Assembly: GCA_028281825.1 (NCBI GenBank)
Contig: JANQJC010000079.1
Coordinates: forward strand, 1 to 38,211
Direction of reading: 5' to 3'
Origin: Flavobacteriales bacterium
GTDB lineage: Bacteria; Bacteroidota; Bacteroidia; JANQJC01
Length of the DNA stretch: 38,211 nt
Shown here one piece after another: positions 15,077 through 23,838 of this stretch. Numbering within the stretch: the first letter of the stretch is position 1; the number at the start of each line of letters is the position of its first letter. Position numbers and translations under genes: made by a program. The notes under the pieces are model-generated. The model ran no database searches. It was not told the DNA's origin and worked only from the letters and a program-made list of their open reading frames with translations.

Positions 15077-17134
15077 ATGAAGAGTATAGCAAGCCTTTCA
15101 TTACTAATCATTTTCGGGATTATTTCAGCAATGGCACAAATCAATGTGCCTTGCTACACTAATGAGATGATGGCTAAGAGGATAGCCGAAAATCCGGAGA
15201 TAGAAAGGATACATCAACAAGTCAATGATATTGTAACTGCCCACAGTGAAAACTATCCGGCAAGTTCCAGGGGCGGAGCTACTGTCATTCCAGTGGTTTT
15301 TCATGTAATACATGCCAATGGCCCTGAAAATATATCTAAGGAGCGCATAGAGTTGCAGATAGAGAAGATGAACGAAGACTTTAGCTTAAGCAACCCTGAT
15401 ACAGCCAATATTGAATCGATTTTTAAGCCAGTAGCAGCTAATGCAGGGATAGAATTTCGCTTAGCCAATATTGACCCAAACGGTAATTGTACCGATGGGA
15501 TAGTAAGGGTATATTCTGAACTCACATACGATGCTAATGATAACGTTAAACCATTAAGCAGGTGGCCCAATACTAAGTACTTGAATATATGGGTGGTATC
15601 TTATATCGAGTTGGAGGGTGATGACCCCGACTTTGTGGTAGGCGGATATGCTTATTATCCGAGTGTAGTGAATTGGGGGCCTGAAATTGACGGGATAGTG
15701 ATACGTGCAGACCAGGTTGGAGCTACTTTTAATAGTCGCACTTTGACCCATGAGGTAGGCCATTATCTCAATTTAGCCCACACTTTTGATGGCGGCTGTT
15801 TTGGAGGGGATAATGTAAGCGATACCCCACCTACAGCTGAGCCTAATTATGGATGCCCCTTGAACCTAAACTCATGCAATAATGATAATCCCAATATCAA
15901 GGATAACGTCCAAAACTACATGGACTATTCTGACTGTGGTGTGATGTTTACCCAAGGTCAGGTTTCAAGGATGCTTTCAGCCATTAGTAACTATAGGCTG
16001 CAACTAGTTTCTTCTGGCAATCTGGCTGCTACAGGAGTTAACAATAATCCACCAGATTTGTGCAAACCAACAGCGGATTTCTTGGCGAGTAATTACCAGG
16101 TGTGTGCAGGCAATACCGTCACTTTCACAGACCAAAGCTGGAATGGCCAACCAACCCAATGGAGTTGGACATTTGACGGTGGTTCCCCACAATCTGCAAC
16201 CACAGAAAATCCAACCATTACATATAACACACCGGGAATTTACGATGTAACTCTTGTTGCATCCAATTCTTCAGGAAGTGATACTGAAACTAAAACAGCT
16301 CATGTGCAGGTTTATGGTAACGCATTGCTTACCAACGCCCCCTATGCTGAAGGCTTTGAGGATGTGTCATTTTTCAATAATAACTGGGAGATTGAAGGCT
16401 CACAAGGTGGACAACAATGGAGCCGTTATTCAGGGGCAGCATACACTGGTAGCTCGTGTGTGAGGATAAACAACTTTAACTCCAGTGTAGGTGAGATAGA
16501 CAATCTGATAAGCCCATCATATGATATGAGTGTTGCACCCAACACTACCATGAAGTTTAAGTACGCCTACGTGCAAAGGGATGAAGATAGTAGTGATAAG
16601 CTAAGGGTATTATTTTCAACTAACTGCGGTGCCACCTGGATATTAAGATGGTCAAAAACAGGTTCAACCCTGGCTACTGGCAATCCACAATCGTCACCAT
16701 TTATCCCAAGCTCTACCAGTCAATGGGAAGCGGTGTCTATTAATCTACCCTCTAGCATATATGAAAGTGATAATGTGAGAATGAGGTTCGAGTTCACTTC
16801 CGGCAGAGGCAACATGCTGTATATAGATGATATCAACCTTGGTGGAACTGTCGGGATTGAAGACATAACTGCAGAGACCATCAGGCTCACCTTGTCACCT
16901 AACCCAACTGAAAATAGCTCAGTGCTTTCATTTGAATTAATGGAAAGTGAAAGAATTGCCCTTTACGCTACCGACATGATGGGCAAAAGAATGCAAATCA
17001 CGGGCGCTCAACAACTGGCTCCGGGGCAGCACAGGATAGAAATACACAAGGAACTACTGGGCGCGGCTGGCATTTACATGCTCACTCTTGAAGGGGAGAA
17101 TATGAGAATAGTTGAGAAATTGGTCGTTTACTAA
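15077..17134 (+). CDS. M43-type secreted metalloprotease 3, Gly-to-Asn in the zinc motif
   Basis: The start at 15077 ('MKSIASLSLLIIFG', signal peptide ending 'SAMAQ') is preferred; an upstream in-frame TTG at 15002 lies inside copy 2. The product has 685 residues with the same order as its neighbours: M43 domain, PKD ('WSWTFDGGSPQ'), jelly-roll-like module and T9SS tail ('LTLSPNPTENSSVLSF', end 'KLVVY'). The zinc motif reads HEVGHYLNLAH: zinc ligands H225, H229, H235 and the base E226 are kept, but the usual Gly of HExxHxxGxxH is Asn232 (codon AAT). The Met-turn 'NYMDYS' is intact. The stop overlaps the convergent uvrC stop by four bases (17131-17134). Confidence 0.88.
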   Translation: MKSIASLSLLIIFGIISAMAQINVPCYTNEMMAKRIAENPEIERIHQQVNDIVTAHSENYPASSRGGATVIPVVFHVIHANGPENISKERIELQIEKMNEDFSLSNPDTANIESIFKPVAANAGIEFRLANIDPNGNCTDGIVRVYSELTYDANDNVKPLSRWPNTKYLNIWVVSYIELEGDDPDFVVGGYAYYPSVVNWGPEIDGIVIRADQVGATFNSRTLTHEVGHYLNLAHTFDGGCFGGDNVSDTPPTAEPNYGCPLNLNSCNNDNPNIKDNVQNYMDYSDCGVMFTQGQVSRMLSAISNYRLQLVSSGNLAATGVNNNPPDLCKPTADFLASNYQVCAGNTVTFTDQSWNGQPTQWSWTFDGGSPQSATTENPTITYNTPGIYDVTLVASNSSGSDTETKTAHVQVYGNALLTNAPYAEGFEDVSFFNNNWEIEGSQGGQQWSRYSGAAYTGSSCVRINNFNSSVGEIDNLISPSYDMSVAPNTTMKFKYAYVQRDEDSSDKLRVLFSTNCGATWILRWSKTGSTLATGNPQSSPFIPSSTSQWEAVSINLPSSIYESDNVRMRFEFTSGRGNMLYIDDINLGGTVGIEDITAETIRLTLSPNPTENSSVLSFELMESERIALYATDMMGKRMQITGAQQLAPGQHRIEIHKELLGAAGIYMLTLEGENMRIVEKLVVY

Positions 17135-18954
17135 GAACTTTTCTTTTCGAAATAATCTTTCACAAGGGTTGCTTTAGCCTTGCCTATTACAGTTGCAAGC
17201 TCTTCCAGGCTGGCTTCCTTCACTTTTTTCACTGATTTAAAAGTAGAAAGCAACTTTTTGGCAGACACATCGCTGATACCTTTGATATTGGTAAGTTCTG
17301 TTTTTACGGTGGCTTTGGCTCTCTTCTTTCTGTGATGGGTAATGCCAAATCGGTGTGCTTCATTTCGGGCATGCTGTATCACCTTTAGTGTTTCCGACTT
17401 CTTATCAATATAAAGCGGAATCGAATCGTTTGGGAAAAATATTTCTTCCAGTTTCTTAGCAATGCCGATGATGGTTATCTTTCCCCTTAAGCCAAGTTTT
17501 TCCAAACTGCTCACTGCGCTGCTAAGTTGTCCCTTACCTCCGTCAATCACTATGAGTTGGGGTAATGGGGCATTTTCATCCAAAAGGCGCTTATATCGCC
17601 TGTAAACAACCTCTTCCATGCTGGCAAAATCATTAGGCCCCTCTACCGTTTTGATGTTGAAATGTCTGTACTCACTTTTGGCTGGTTTTCCATTCTTGAA
17701 GACCACCATCGCCGCGACTGGATGAGCACCCTGTATGTTAGAGTTGTCAAAGCACTCTATATGGGTAGGTTTTTCACTCATGCGCAAATCCTTTTGCATT
17801 TGCTCCATAATACGCTTGGTGTGCCTGTCGGGATCCACAAATTGTATCTGCTTCTCTTTGTCGCGCTTGTAGTAACGGGCATTTCTTGTGGAGAGGTCTA
17901 GCAGGTTTTTCTTATCTCCCCTTTGTGGGATATGAAATTTTACGTTTTCCAGTTCCAAATCCTCTGGCTCAACGGGAACGATTATCTCCTTGGCATCACT
18001 GTAATATTTCTGGCGTATATCATTGATGGCAATGGTCAATAGTTCGGCATCGCTCTCGTCCAGGGCCTTTTTCATCTCAACGGTCTGCGACTGAATTACA
18101 GAGCCATTAGCCATCTTCATAAAGTTGACATAAGCATAGCTATCATCACTCACTATGCCATACACATCTATATTATTGATAGAAGGGTTAACAATTGTAG
18201 TCTTCGCCTGGAACTTGACCAACCTGTCCAGCTTTTCTTTTACCACCTGGGCTTTCTCAAACTCGTAATCGGCGGCCAGTTCTTTCATTTTCCCCTCAAA
18301 GTGGCTAGTTACTTCACGAATGTTCCCTTTCAAGATACTCTTTACATGTTCAATGGACTCGTTATAATCATCTTCAGACTGCAAACCCTCACAAGGCCCT
18401 TTGCAGTTGCCCAAGTGATACTCCAGGCATATTTTGAATTTCCCTTTCTCGATATTATCCTGACTCAATTTCAGGTTACAAGTGCGCAACGGATAGAGCT
18501 TTTGTATCAACTCCAGCATGGTATTCATAGCCTTAACAGAGGCATAGGGGCCAAAATATTGTGAACCATCCCTCACGGGGTTGCGCATACCATACACCCT
18601 CGGAAAGCGCTCATTGACAATCCTAATCCACGGGAAGGACTTGTCATCCTTGAGTTGAACATTATAGCGGGGTTGATACTTCTTGATAAGGTTGTTCTCA
18701 AGAAAGAGGGCGTCCATTTCCGTCTCAACTACCACATAACGCAAGTCCTCAATCTTGCGGACAAGCATGGCCGTTTTATAATTCTCATAACGGTCTTTAG
18801 TAAAATAAGAGCTTACCCTTTTTTTAAGGCTTTTGGCCTTACCCACGTATATTACCTTACCGCTTTTACCCAAAAACTGGTATACACCTGGCTTATCAGG
18901 CAGTACCTTCAAGGCAGTTTTTAGCTTCTCACCTATTTTTTCTTCACTCGCCAT
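17131..18954 (-). CDS. uvrC: Excinuclease ABC subunit C
   Basis: From the ATG at 18954 the protein is 607 residues, the normal UvrC length. It has an N-terminal GIY-YIG nuclease domain ('KPGVYQFLGKSGKVIYVGKA'), a UVR motif ('FEKAQVVKEKLDRLVKFQ') for UvrB contact, the RNase H-like C-terminal nuclease region ('ECFDNSNIQGAHPVAAMVVF', 'VIDGGKGQLS') and a C-terminal helix-hairpin-helix region ('LTNIKGISDVSAKKLL'). UvrC makes both incisions in nucleotide excision repair. The frame stays open to 19077, but that extension is hydrophobic, unlike UvrC, and contains a perfect -7 box (18963-18970), so the shorter start is chosen. Confidence 0.95.
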   Translation of the reverse strand: MASEEKIGEKLKTALKVLPDKPGVYQFLGKSGKVIYVGKAKSLKKRVSSYFTKDRYENYKTAMLVRKIEDLRYVVVETEMDALFLENNLIKKYQPRYNVQLKDDKSFPWIRIVNERFPRVYGMRNPVRDGSQYFGPYASVKAMNTMLELIQKLYPLRTCNLKLSQDNIEKGKFKICLEYHLGNCKGPCEGLQSEDDYNESIEHVKSILKGNIREVTSHFEGKMKELAADYEFEKAQVVKEKLDRLVKFQAKTTIVNPSINNIDVYGIVSDDSYAYVNFMKMANGSVIQSQTVEMKKALDESDAELLTIAINDIRQKYYSDAKEIIVPVEPEDLELENVKFHIPQRGDKKNLLDLSTRNARYYKRDKEKQIQFVDPDRHTKRIMEQMQKDLRMSEKPTHIECFDNSNIQGAHPVAAMVVFKNGKPAKSEYRHFNIKTVEGPNDFASMEEVVYRRYKRLLDENAPLPQLIVIDGGKGQLSSAVSSLEKLGLRGKITIIGIAKKLEEIFFPNDSIPLYIDKKSETLKVIQHARNEAHRFGITHHRKKRAKATVKTELTNIKGISDVSAKKLLSTFKSVKKVKEASLEELATVIGKAKATLVKDYFEKKSS

Positions 18955-18962
18955 TGGAAGCA

Positions 18963-18970
18963 CAAAGGTA
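18963..18970 (-). promoter_or_regulatory. uvrC: TAnnTTTG (-7) promoter box of uvrC
   Basis: On the minus strand this reads TACCTTTG and ends 8 nt before the ATG at 18954. It supports the internal start and predicts a very short leader. Confidence 0.5.
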
Positions 18971-19134
18971 GTAAAGGAAAAAACCAGTATTAAGTAAATG
19001 TTATTGATAACAGTGTTTATTTTTTGATTTAAAAATTGACTTATTGTATTGTTTTCGAATAATTTTTTTGTTATCACATAATAAATTGAAGATTGTCATG
19101 TTTACTTATTATACTAACCACAAAACAATTAATT

Positions 19135-20241
19135 ATGCAAACCACCATTACACTCGTATCAGGTTTCCTGGGGAAGTTTGGTATGCGACTCTTTGGTTCG
19201 GTTATCAAAGGGGAACTGGAAAGAGCTAATCACTCAAAAGAAGTTAACGAATTAGTTGATAGGGGTATAGATAAACACCTTAGTGAACTATATACAGAAG
19301 CAGTTGACTTGTATGAAAAAGCGATTGAGATTGACAATAAATGTATGCGTGCCCGAACCAACATGTTAAAAGCCTTAAGAGCAGATGGCAAAAGCTTGGA
19401 AGTTTTTATTTGTGGTGGAGAGGCGCTTTCAATGGCGAAATCTCCTGAAGCAAAAGTTAAAATTTACAATTACATGGGAAGAACTGCGGAGGAGTTATTT
19501 AAAGCCGAACCCAAAAAGAGATATGTGGATTTATCCATTAAGCTTTATATGAAGGCTCACAATTGTAATCCCAAAGATATTATCCCGGCTTGGAACTTAT
19601 TAGAGATGAATATTTTGGCTTCAATTAAGCTAGAAAACATAGATAATAAAACAAGGTTGGTCTATGAGAGAGAAGCCGTTAAGCGTTACAATTATTTAAT
19701 GCTATTACTGAAGTCAAATGCGCGCAACCCTCAAAGTAGTTGGGTTAAACTATTAGAGTATTCCATAAACTTTTTGGAGGAAATAGAGGATGCCGAATGG
19801 AAAGAAAAACTAGAAGGGGTGAAGAAGGAATGCCATAAAGAATTAAACAGAAGAGAAGAAAGAAGAGAGCAAACAGAATCAATTATGAACTCAAAAACAA
19901 TTGCAATTACAGGTGCTGCTGTTATATGTATTATAATCTCAGTGCTACTTAGCTTTCAGAAAATTACCGCAAAGCCCGAGGGCGAAAGCGCTAAAGAACT
20001 CCCTGCAATGAATAGCAACAAATGTGTGGGAGAAGTTTCCAATATCAATGTTCTGAAATGTGCCACTTTTGGTAATACAACTGATAAATATCAAGTGGAC
20101 TTAAGCAATAGCATAGAAAACAGCAGAGAGGGGCATGGATATAAGGGTTTAGAACATGATTTTGACCTCGCTGAAAAAGGCCTAGAGCATGAGTTTGATT
20201 GTGCATACAAAGGCCTAGAGCATGAGTTTGACTATGCCTAA
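19135..20241 (+). CDS. Unrecognised TPR-like protein with one TM and C-terminal tandem repeats
   Basis: I do not recognise this gene as a named family. From the ATG at 19135 it encodes 368 residues; an ATG at 19093 would add 14 residues and cannot be excluded. Residues about 35-80 look like a TPR pair ('YTEAVDLYEKAIEIDNKCMR'), with further helical segments to about 230 and a charged coiled stretch ('ELNRREERREQ', about 236-247). A single TM helix follows (about 254-274). The last 33 residues are three 11-residue units of 'KGLEH[ED]FDxA'. There is no signal peptide, so the TPR part would be cytoplasmic and the short tail periplasmic. It shares an AT-rich 180-bp spacer with divergent uvrC and is followed by a strong hairpin. 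Function is unknown. Confidence 0.7.
   Translation: MQTTITLVSGFLGKFGMRLFGSVIKGELERANHSKEVNELVDRGIDKHLSELYTEAVDLYEKAIEIDNKCMRARTNMLKALRADGKSLEVFICGGEALSMAKSPEAKVKIYNYMGRTAEELFKAEPKKRYVDLSIKLYMKAHNCNPKDIIPAWNLLEMNILASIKLENIDNKTRLVYEREAVKRYNYLMLLLKSNARNPQSSWVKLLEYSINFLEEIEDAEWKEKLEGVKKECHKELNRREERREQTESIMNSKTIAITGAAVICIIISVLLSFQKITAKPEGESAKELPAMNSNKCVGEVSNINVLKCATFGNTTDKYQVDLSNSIENSREGHGYKGLEHDFDLAEKGLEHEFDCAYKGLEHEFDYA
20143..20241 (+). repeat. Three tandem 33-bp direct repeats inside the 3' end of the TPR gene
   Basis: Units lie at 20143-20175, 20176-20208 and 20209-20241. Units 2 and 3 share GGCCTAGAGCATGAGTTTGA exactly and differ at about four positions in all; unit 1 is more diverged. The repeats keep frame (11 codons each), and the last codon of unit 3 is the TAA stop. 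There is no spacer, so this is not a CRISPR array. Confidence 0.85.
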
Positions 20242-20270
20242 GAAACAAAAGAAAGAGGTATACTAAATGA

Positions 20271-20302
20271 CAATAACGGGGCTGAATTAGCCCCGTTTAT
20301 TG
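20271..20302. terminator. Bidirectional hairpin terminator
   Basis: ACGGGGCT and AGCCCCGT form a perfect stem around GAATT, extended outward by CAATA/TATTG with one bulged base. A T-rich tail follows on the plus side and, by symmetry, T-rich sequence on the minus side. It lies between the convergent TPR gene and the T9SS gene at 20338, so it can end both transcripts. Confidence 0.75.
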
Positions 20303-20337
20303 ATTTAAACAACTATTAACCTTGATAGTTGTCTAAA

Positions 20338-22065
20338 CTATCTCACCACACTCACCTTTTTCACCACAGTCTCATCACCGATGGTAATGTGGCAATAATA
20401 CAACCCGGCAGGGTAGGCGCTGGCATCCCATGATACTTGATGCTTACCGCTAGTGTAACTTTGGTCCCCCAACGGTGCTATCTGCCTACCCGATACGTCA
20501 TAAATAACAGCAGAGAAGTCGTTTTCTTTGTCTAACTCAAAACTGATGTTTACTTCATCACTAGTAGGGTTAGGGAAAATGGTGAGGTAATTAGAATTGG
20601 TTATTTCCTCTTGGCCAACGGTAACCCAGTAGGATTCACAGAGAACATTATTTGAGTGGTCATCATCAAGATATGACGCACTGCTAGCAAGCAGACAGAG
20701 ATCAAATATATAGGGTGGGCTCAGAAATACCTTATGCGTAAGCCAACCGTAATATATCAGGGTATCTTGGTTAGGAGAAATGTTTACATTAAAATGTTTG
20801 TCCTCGTGAGTAAAAGTACAGGTGTAAAATGGCACAGGGTTGGTATGACTGAGAGAGACCCTTTTAATATCTTCACTCCCATTGTTTTTGACCCTGACAC
20901 TTACTTTTAAACTTACTTCATCTGGAAATCCTAAGCTAGCAACGTAACTGGTATCTATTAGTATTTCTGTTATTGCGACATCGTTTTGACGCTCTGATTT
21001 AGTTAGGTCACTTTCAAAACCTTTTAAAAAACCTCCGTAAACCTTGTACGGCAAGCCATAACTGTGGTGAAAATCTTCTTGTCCTGCTGCTAAAAGAGTA
21101 TCGCCATCAACAGCCAAAGCCTTAATGGTAGTTTCTTCAATACTAGTTGAAGAGATAAAATTCAGGCTATTGTCAAAATGAATGATACTACCAGTATTAC
21201 TCTGACTTGCTAGTTGTCCGGCCACATATATACCATTGCTATTAATAGCTACAGAAGACACTTCATCAAAATTAGAGGAGATGTTCTGTTGGTTTATGAT
21301 TCCAAAGACAGAATCCGTTTCGTAAATATTATCATCATTAAAAAAGACATATGTTGATGGTGGAGCGGAATATCCAAACTTTGGGACGAACCCTAAGCTA
21401 GGTTGACTGATAAAGTTTCCTGACGCATCTAAAATTTCAATACCGTTAATAGTACAAAGAATTATTTCACCGTTTAAACCTTCGAGTATTGATTGATAAT
21501 GACTAGAAGGAGAATACCTTGTTTTCCATATAGCATTACCTAATCCATCAATGCTTACCGCTGTATCTCCTGCGAATATGAGGAAATTACCATTTCTTAA
21601 GCGCATCATTTGTGCTTCACTAAAGGAATTAGGAGAGCTTATTAGGCCATTAAGAATATTTTTTTGCTCTATGAGAAGTGAATTCGATGCATTAAAACGA
21701 GTAAGTGTTACTGCAAAATCAACAGGATTATCACAATCTGAGAATTGATAATTAAAGCACCAAATTTCCCCTTGTCTTTCATATATTCCTAACATAATAT
21801 TTGCCTCCATACCAGGTAGTTCAGCTGTCCATATTAAGTCACCGCTTGTACTAAATTTAAGAACTCGATTTGAAGGGTCACCAGGGCTATTTGGATAATA
21901 ATGACGTTCAGGATTGCTGCCAACATAGTAGAACTCGTCATCCACCAATATTTGTGTAAACTCCATCAAGTAGGCAGACTGATAGGCAACTTCCGTGGCG
22001 TTCTGCGCTATTAAACTGGCACTTAGTAAGAAAATGGATGTGAAAGAGAGTAGATGTTTTATCAT
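20338..22065 (-). CDS. T9SS cargo protein with beta-propeller-like body
   Basis: The 575-residue protein has a signal peptide (about 1-20, ending 'LIAQ') and a T9SS type A tail (about 495-575: 'YLTIFPNPTSDEVNISFEL', 'YPAGLYYCHI', end 'KVSVVR'). The body has repeated short beta motifs such as 'FSTSGDLIWTAELPG', 'IDGLGNAIWKTRYS' and 'SNGIYVAGQLA', which suggest a PQQ/NHL-like propeller (about 30-360), then a 'SVRVKNNGSEDIKRVSL' CARDB-like beta domain (about 380-480). No catalytic motif is visible. It is probably secreted or attached to the surface. It stands alone and converges on the TPR gene. The family call rests mainly on the tail. Confidence 0.75.
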   Translation of the reverse strand: MIKHLLSFTSIFLLSASLIAQNATEVAYQSAYLMEFTQILVDDEFYYVGSNPERHYYPNSPGDPSNRVLKFSTSGDLIWTAELPGMEANIMLGIYERQGEIWCFNYQFSDCDNPVDFAVTLTRFNASNSLLIEQKNILNGLISSPNSFSEAQMMRLRNGNFLIFAGDTAVSIDGLGNAIWKTRYSPSSHYQSILEGLNGEIILCTINGIEILDASGNFISQPSLGFVPKFGYSAPPSTYVFFNDDNIYETDSVFGIINQQNISSNFDEVSSVAINSNGIYVAGQLASQSNTGSIIHFDNSLNFISSTSIEETTIKALAVDGDTLLAAGQEDFHHSYGLPYKVYGGFLKGFESDLTKSERQNDVAITEILIDTSYVASLGFPDEVSLKVSVRVKNNGSEDIKRVSLSHTNPVPFYTCTFTHEDKHFNVNISPNQDTLIYYGWLTHKVFLSPPYIFDLCLLASSASYLDDDHSNNVLCESYWVTVGQEEITNSNYLTIFPNPTSDEVNISFELDKENDFSAVIYDVSGRQIAPLGDQSYTSGKHQVSWDASAYPAGLYYCHITIGDETVVKKVSVVR

Positions 22066-22145
22066 ATACGTTTTTGAATGTTATATAAAATTAGGTAAAA
22101 AACATGAGGGTTATGGTTTAGTTAATAAAAGAGTGATTTGAGGGA

Positions 22146-22955
22146 ATGAATTACAGTTTCTTTATATTGCCATTCGATATGGAGATAGTAATTATTTGTG
22201 CAGTCGCGCTTTTCGCCTCCCTGCTCACCTTTTTCTCTGGCTTTGGTTTAGGCACTATTTTGCTACCTGCCTTTGCACTTTTCTTCCCATTAGACGTAGC
22301 AGTGGCACTCACAGCAGTAGTGCACTTTCTCAATAACCTGTTCAAAACAGGCTTGATTGGCAAATTAGCCAACTGGCGGGTGGTAATCAGGTTTGGTGTT
22401 TTTGCGGCGATTGCCGCAGTCGGCGGTGCCATGCTTTTGGAACGACTAGCCCGCATGGAGATGATACTAGGAGAATATTCCATCGCGGGAACTACTTTTC
22501 AGATAACTATTCTGAATATAGTTATTGGCTGTCTGCTGATATTCTTTGCACTATTTGACATCCTTCCCGTTTTCCAAAAGATACAATTTGATAAAAAAGC
22601 GCTTTGGCTCGGTGGCACCATTAGTGGGTTTTTTGGTGGGCTATCAGGTCACCAAGGAGCATTGAGAAGCGCGTTTCTTATTCGCCTTAATTTGGGCAAA
22701 GAGAGTTTTGTGGCAACGGGTATCATTATCGCCTGCGTGGTGGATATCTCACGCATGGCAGTATATTTTACCAGTGGCAAAGATTTCCATTTCAAAGAGA
22801 ACTATCCAATACTCTTGGCAGCTGTTTTTGCCTCCTTTGCTGGGGCTTACTTCGGCAGGCAACTCCTCAAAAAGGTCACTATTACCTTTGTGCAATACCT
22901 CGTTTCAGGCTTGATAATTGTACTTGGAATACTGCTCGGGTTGGGTATTATCTAA
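22146..22955 (+). CDS. TauE/SafE family membrane permease
   Basis: The 269-residue inner-membrane protein has about eight hydrophobic helices and the two family-typical half-repeats: 'LLTFFSGFGLGTILLPAFAL' near the start and 'GGTISGFFGGLSGHQGALRS' in the middle, each with the Gly-rich turn. The family exports sulfite, sulfoacetate or related organosulfonates, and many members are uncharacterised. The start may be ATG 22146 or ATG 22179; the second begins 'MEIVIICAV' directly with TM1 and is equally plausible. The 3' end overlaps the convergent phosphodiesterase gene by four bases. No sulfur genes are adjacent, so the substrate is open. Confidence 0.85.
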   Translation: MNYSFFILPFDMEIVIICAVALFASLLTFFSGFGLGTILLPAFALFFPLDVAVALTAVVHFLNNLFKTGLIGKLANWRVVIRFGVFAAIAAVGGAMLLERLARMEMILGEYSIAGTTFQITILNIVIGCLLIFFALFDILPVFQKIQFDKKALWLGGTISGFFGGLSGHQGALRSAFLIRLNLGKESFVATGIIIACVVDISRMAVYFTSGKDFHFKENYPILLAAVFASFAGAYFGRQLLKKVTITFVQYLVSGLIIVLGILLGLGII

Positions 22956-23836
22956 AACTTAATCACGGCTTCAACAGCATAATGGTCGCTCAAGTCCTCG
23001 TAGTCATCACTCCACCTATCGGTAAATTTCATAATGTTCCTCACCAGTTTTTGAGGCTCTTTACCATTGGCCCTGTAAAACACGAAATCAATCACTCTGT
23101 CTTTCTTCTTCTTGGTTGACCTACCCTGACGGATGTCGTTATCGCTGCCAGCAGTATGTTTTCTGTCACTATTAGCAATATATTCAGGTATGTCCAACGT
23201 TTTTATCATGGGTTGAAAACCGTCTCGGTCAGGACCCATATTAAAGTCACCAGCCAGTATCTGGGGCACTCCTTCTTTCTTGTGTTTGTCAATCAGCGCC
23301 CTTATCTCTCCATATTGTGATTGCTTGATAGAATCATGTCCTGCCGCTTGTATATGTGTTCCCAACAGTTGAAACTTTTGGCCTTCCCACTCCCCTTCAA
23401 CAAGCAAGGCACCCTTTTTTGCCCAGCAATCTACTCCAGTGCATTCCTTATACTTAATAGCCTCAAGTTTAGTAAGGGGAATTTTACTTACTATCCACAC
23501 ACCACTGCTGGTTTTCACCCAAAAAGGATTTCTATTAGCTGGGCCTATCCTGTAGGGATAAGTTTTCTTCAACTTTCTTTTGAGTATCCTTCTTGCATCA
23601 CCATGAAAGGCCTCCTGGAAAACAAAAATGTCATAATCTTCTTTTACCATAGCTTCGGCAATCTTTCTTGCCCTTTTGCGTTTACCCGTGTGCTTGGCAA
23701 AGCGTGGTAACATGTATATGTTCCAAGAAAGCATCTTCAATTCACCTTCCTTTTTTGGCGCAGAGATTTGTCCCAAACCTTCCTTATTAGGGATCAAAAA
23801 GGCAAGTAGGGTAATGAGCAAGGCTAGTTTTTTCAT
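22952..23836 (-). CDS. Secreted sphingomyelinase-like phosphodiesterase (EEP family), copy 2
   Basis: From the ATG at 23836 the product has 294 residues with a signal peptide ('MKKLALLITLLAFLIP'). The endonuclease/exonuclease/phosphatase fold is seen in 'LSWNIYMLP' (Asn ligand), 'FQEAFHG' (metal Glu), 'SGVWIVSKIPL', 'LGTHIQAAG' (catalytic-site His), 'AGDFNMGP' and the final 'LSDHYAVEAVI' (general base His). The 'KECTGVDCWAKKGALL' stretch matches the position of the conserved Cys-x-Lys-Gly region of bacterial sphingomyelinase C. The likely activity is cleavage of a phosphodiester lipid head group, though nuclease activity is not excluded. An in-frame TTG at 23842 is less likely as a start. It lies 2 bp after copy 1 and the two are co-transcribed. 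Confidence 0.8.
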   Translation of the reverse strand: MKKLALLITLLAFLIPNKEGLGQISAPKKEGELKMLSWNIYMLPRFAKHTGKRKRARKIAEAMVKEDYDIFVFQEAFHGDARRILKRKLKKTYPYRIGPANRNPFWVKTSSGVWIVSKIPLTKLEAIKYKECTGVDCWAKKGALLVEGEWEGQKFQLLGTHIQAAGHDSIKQSQYGEIRALIDKHKKEGVPQILAGDFNMGPDRDGFQPMIKTLDIPEYIANSDRKHTAGSDNDIRQGRSTKKKKDRVIDFVFYRANGKEPQKLVRNIMKFTDRWSDDYEDLSDHYAVEAVIKF

Positions 23837-23838
23837 GG

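Noticed and set aside
18955-19077. A 41-residue N-terminal extension of UvrC.
   Set aside because: It is hydrophobic and unlike UvrC, begins far from family starts, and contains a perfect -7 promoter box; the ATG at 18954 gives normal length.
20143-20241. Regular repeats as a CRISPR array.
   Set aside because: The 33-bp units are contiguous, in frame and coding, with no spacers and no cas genes.
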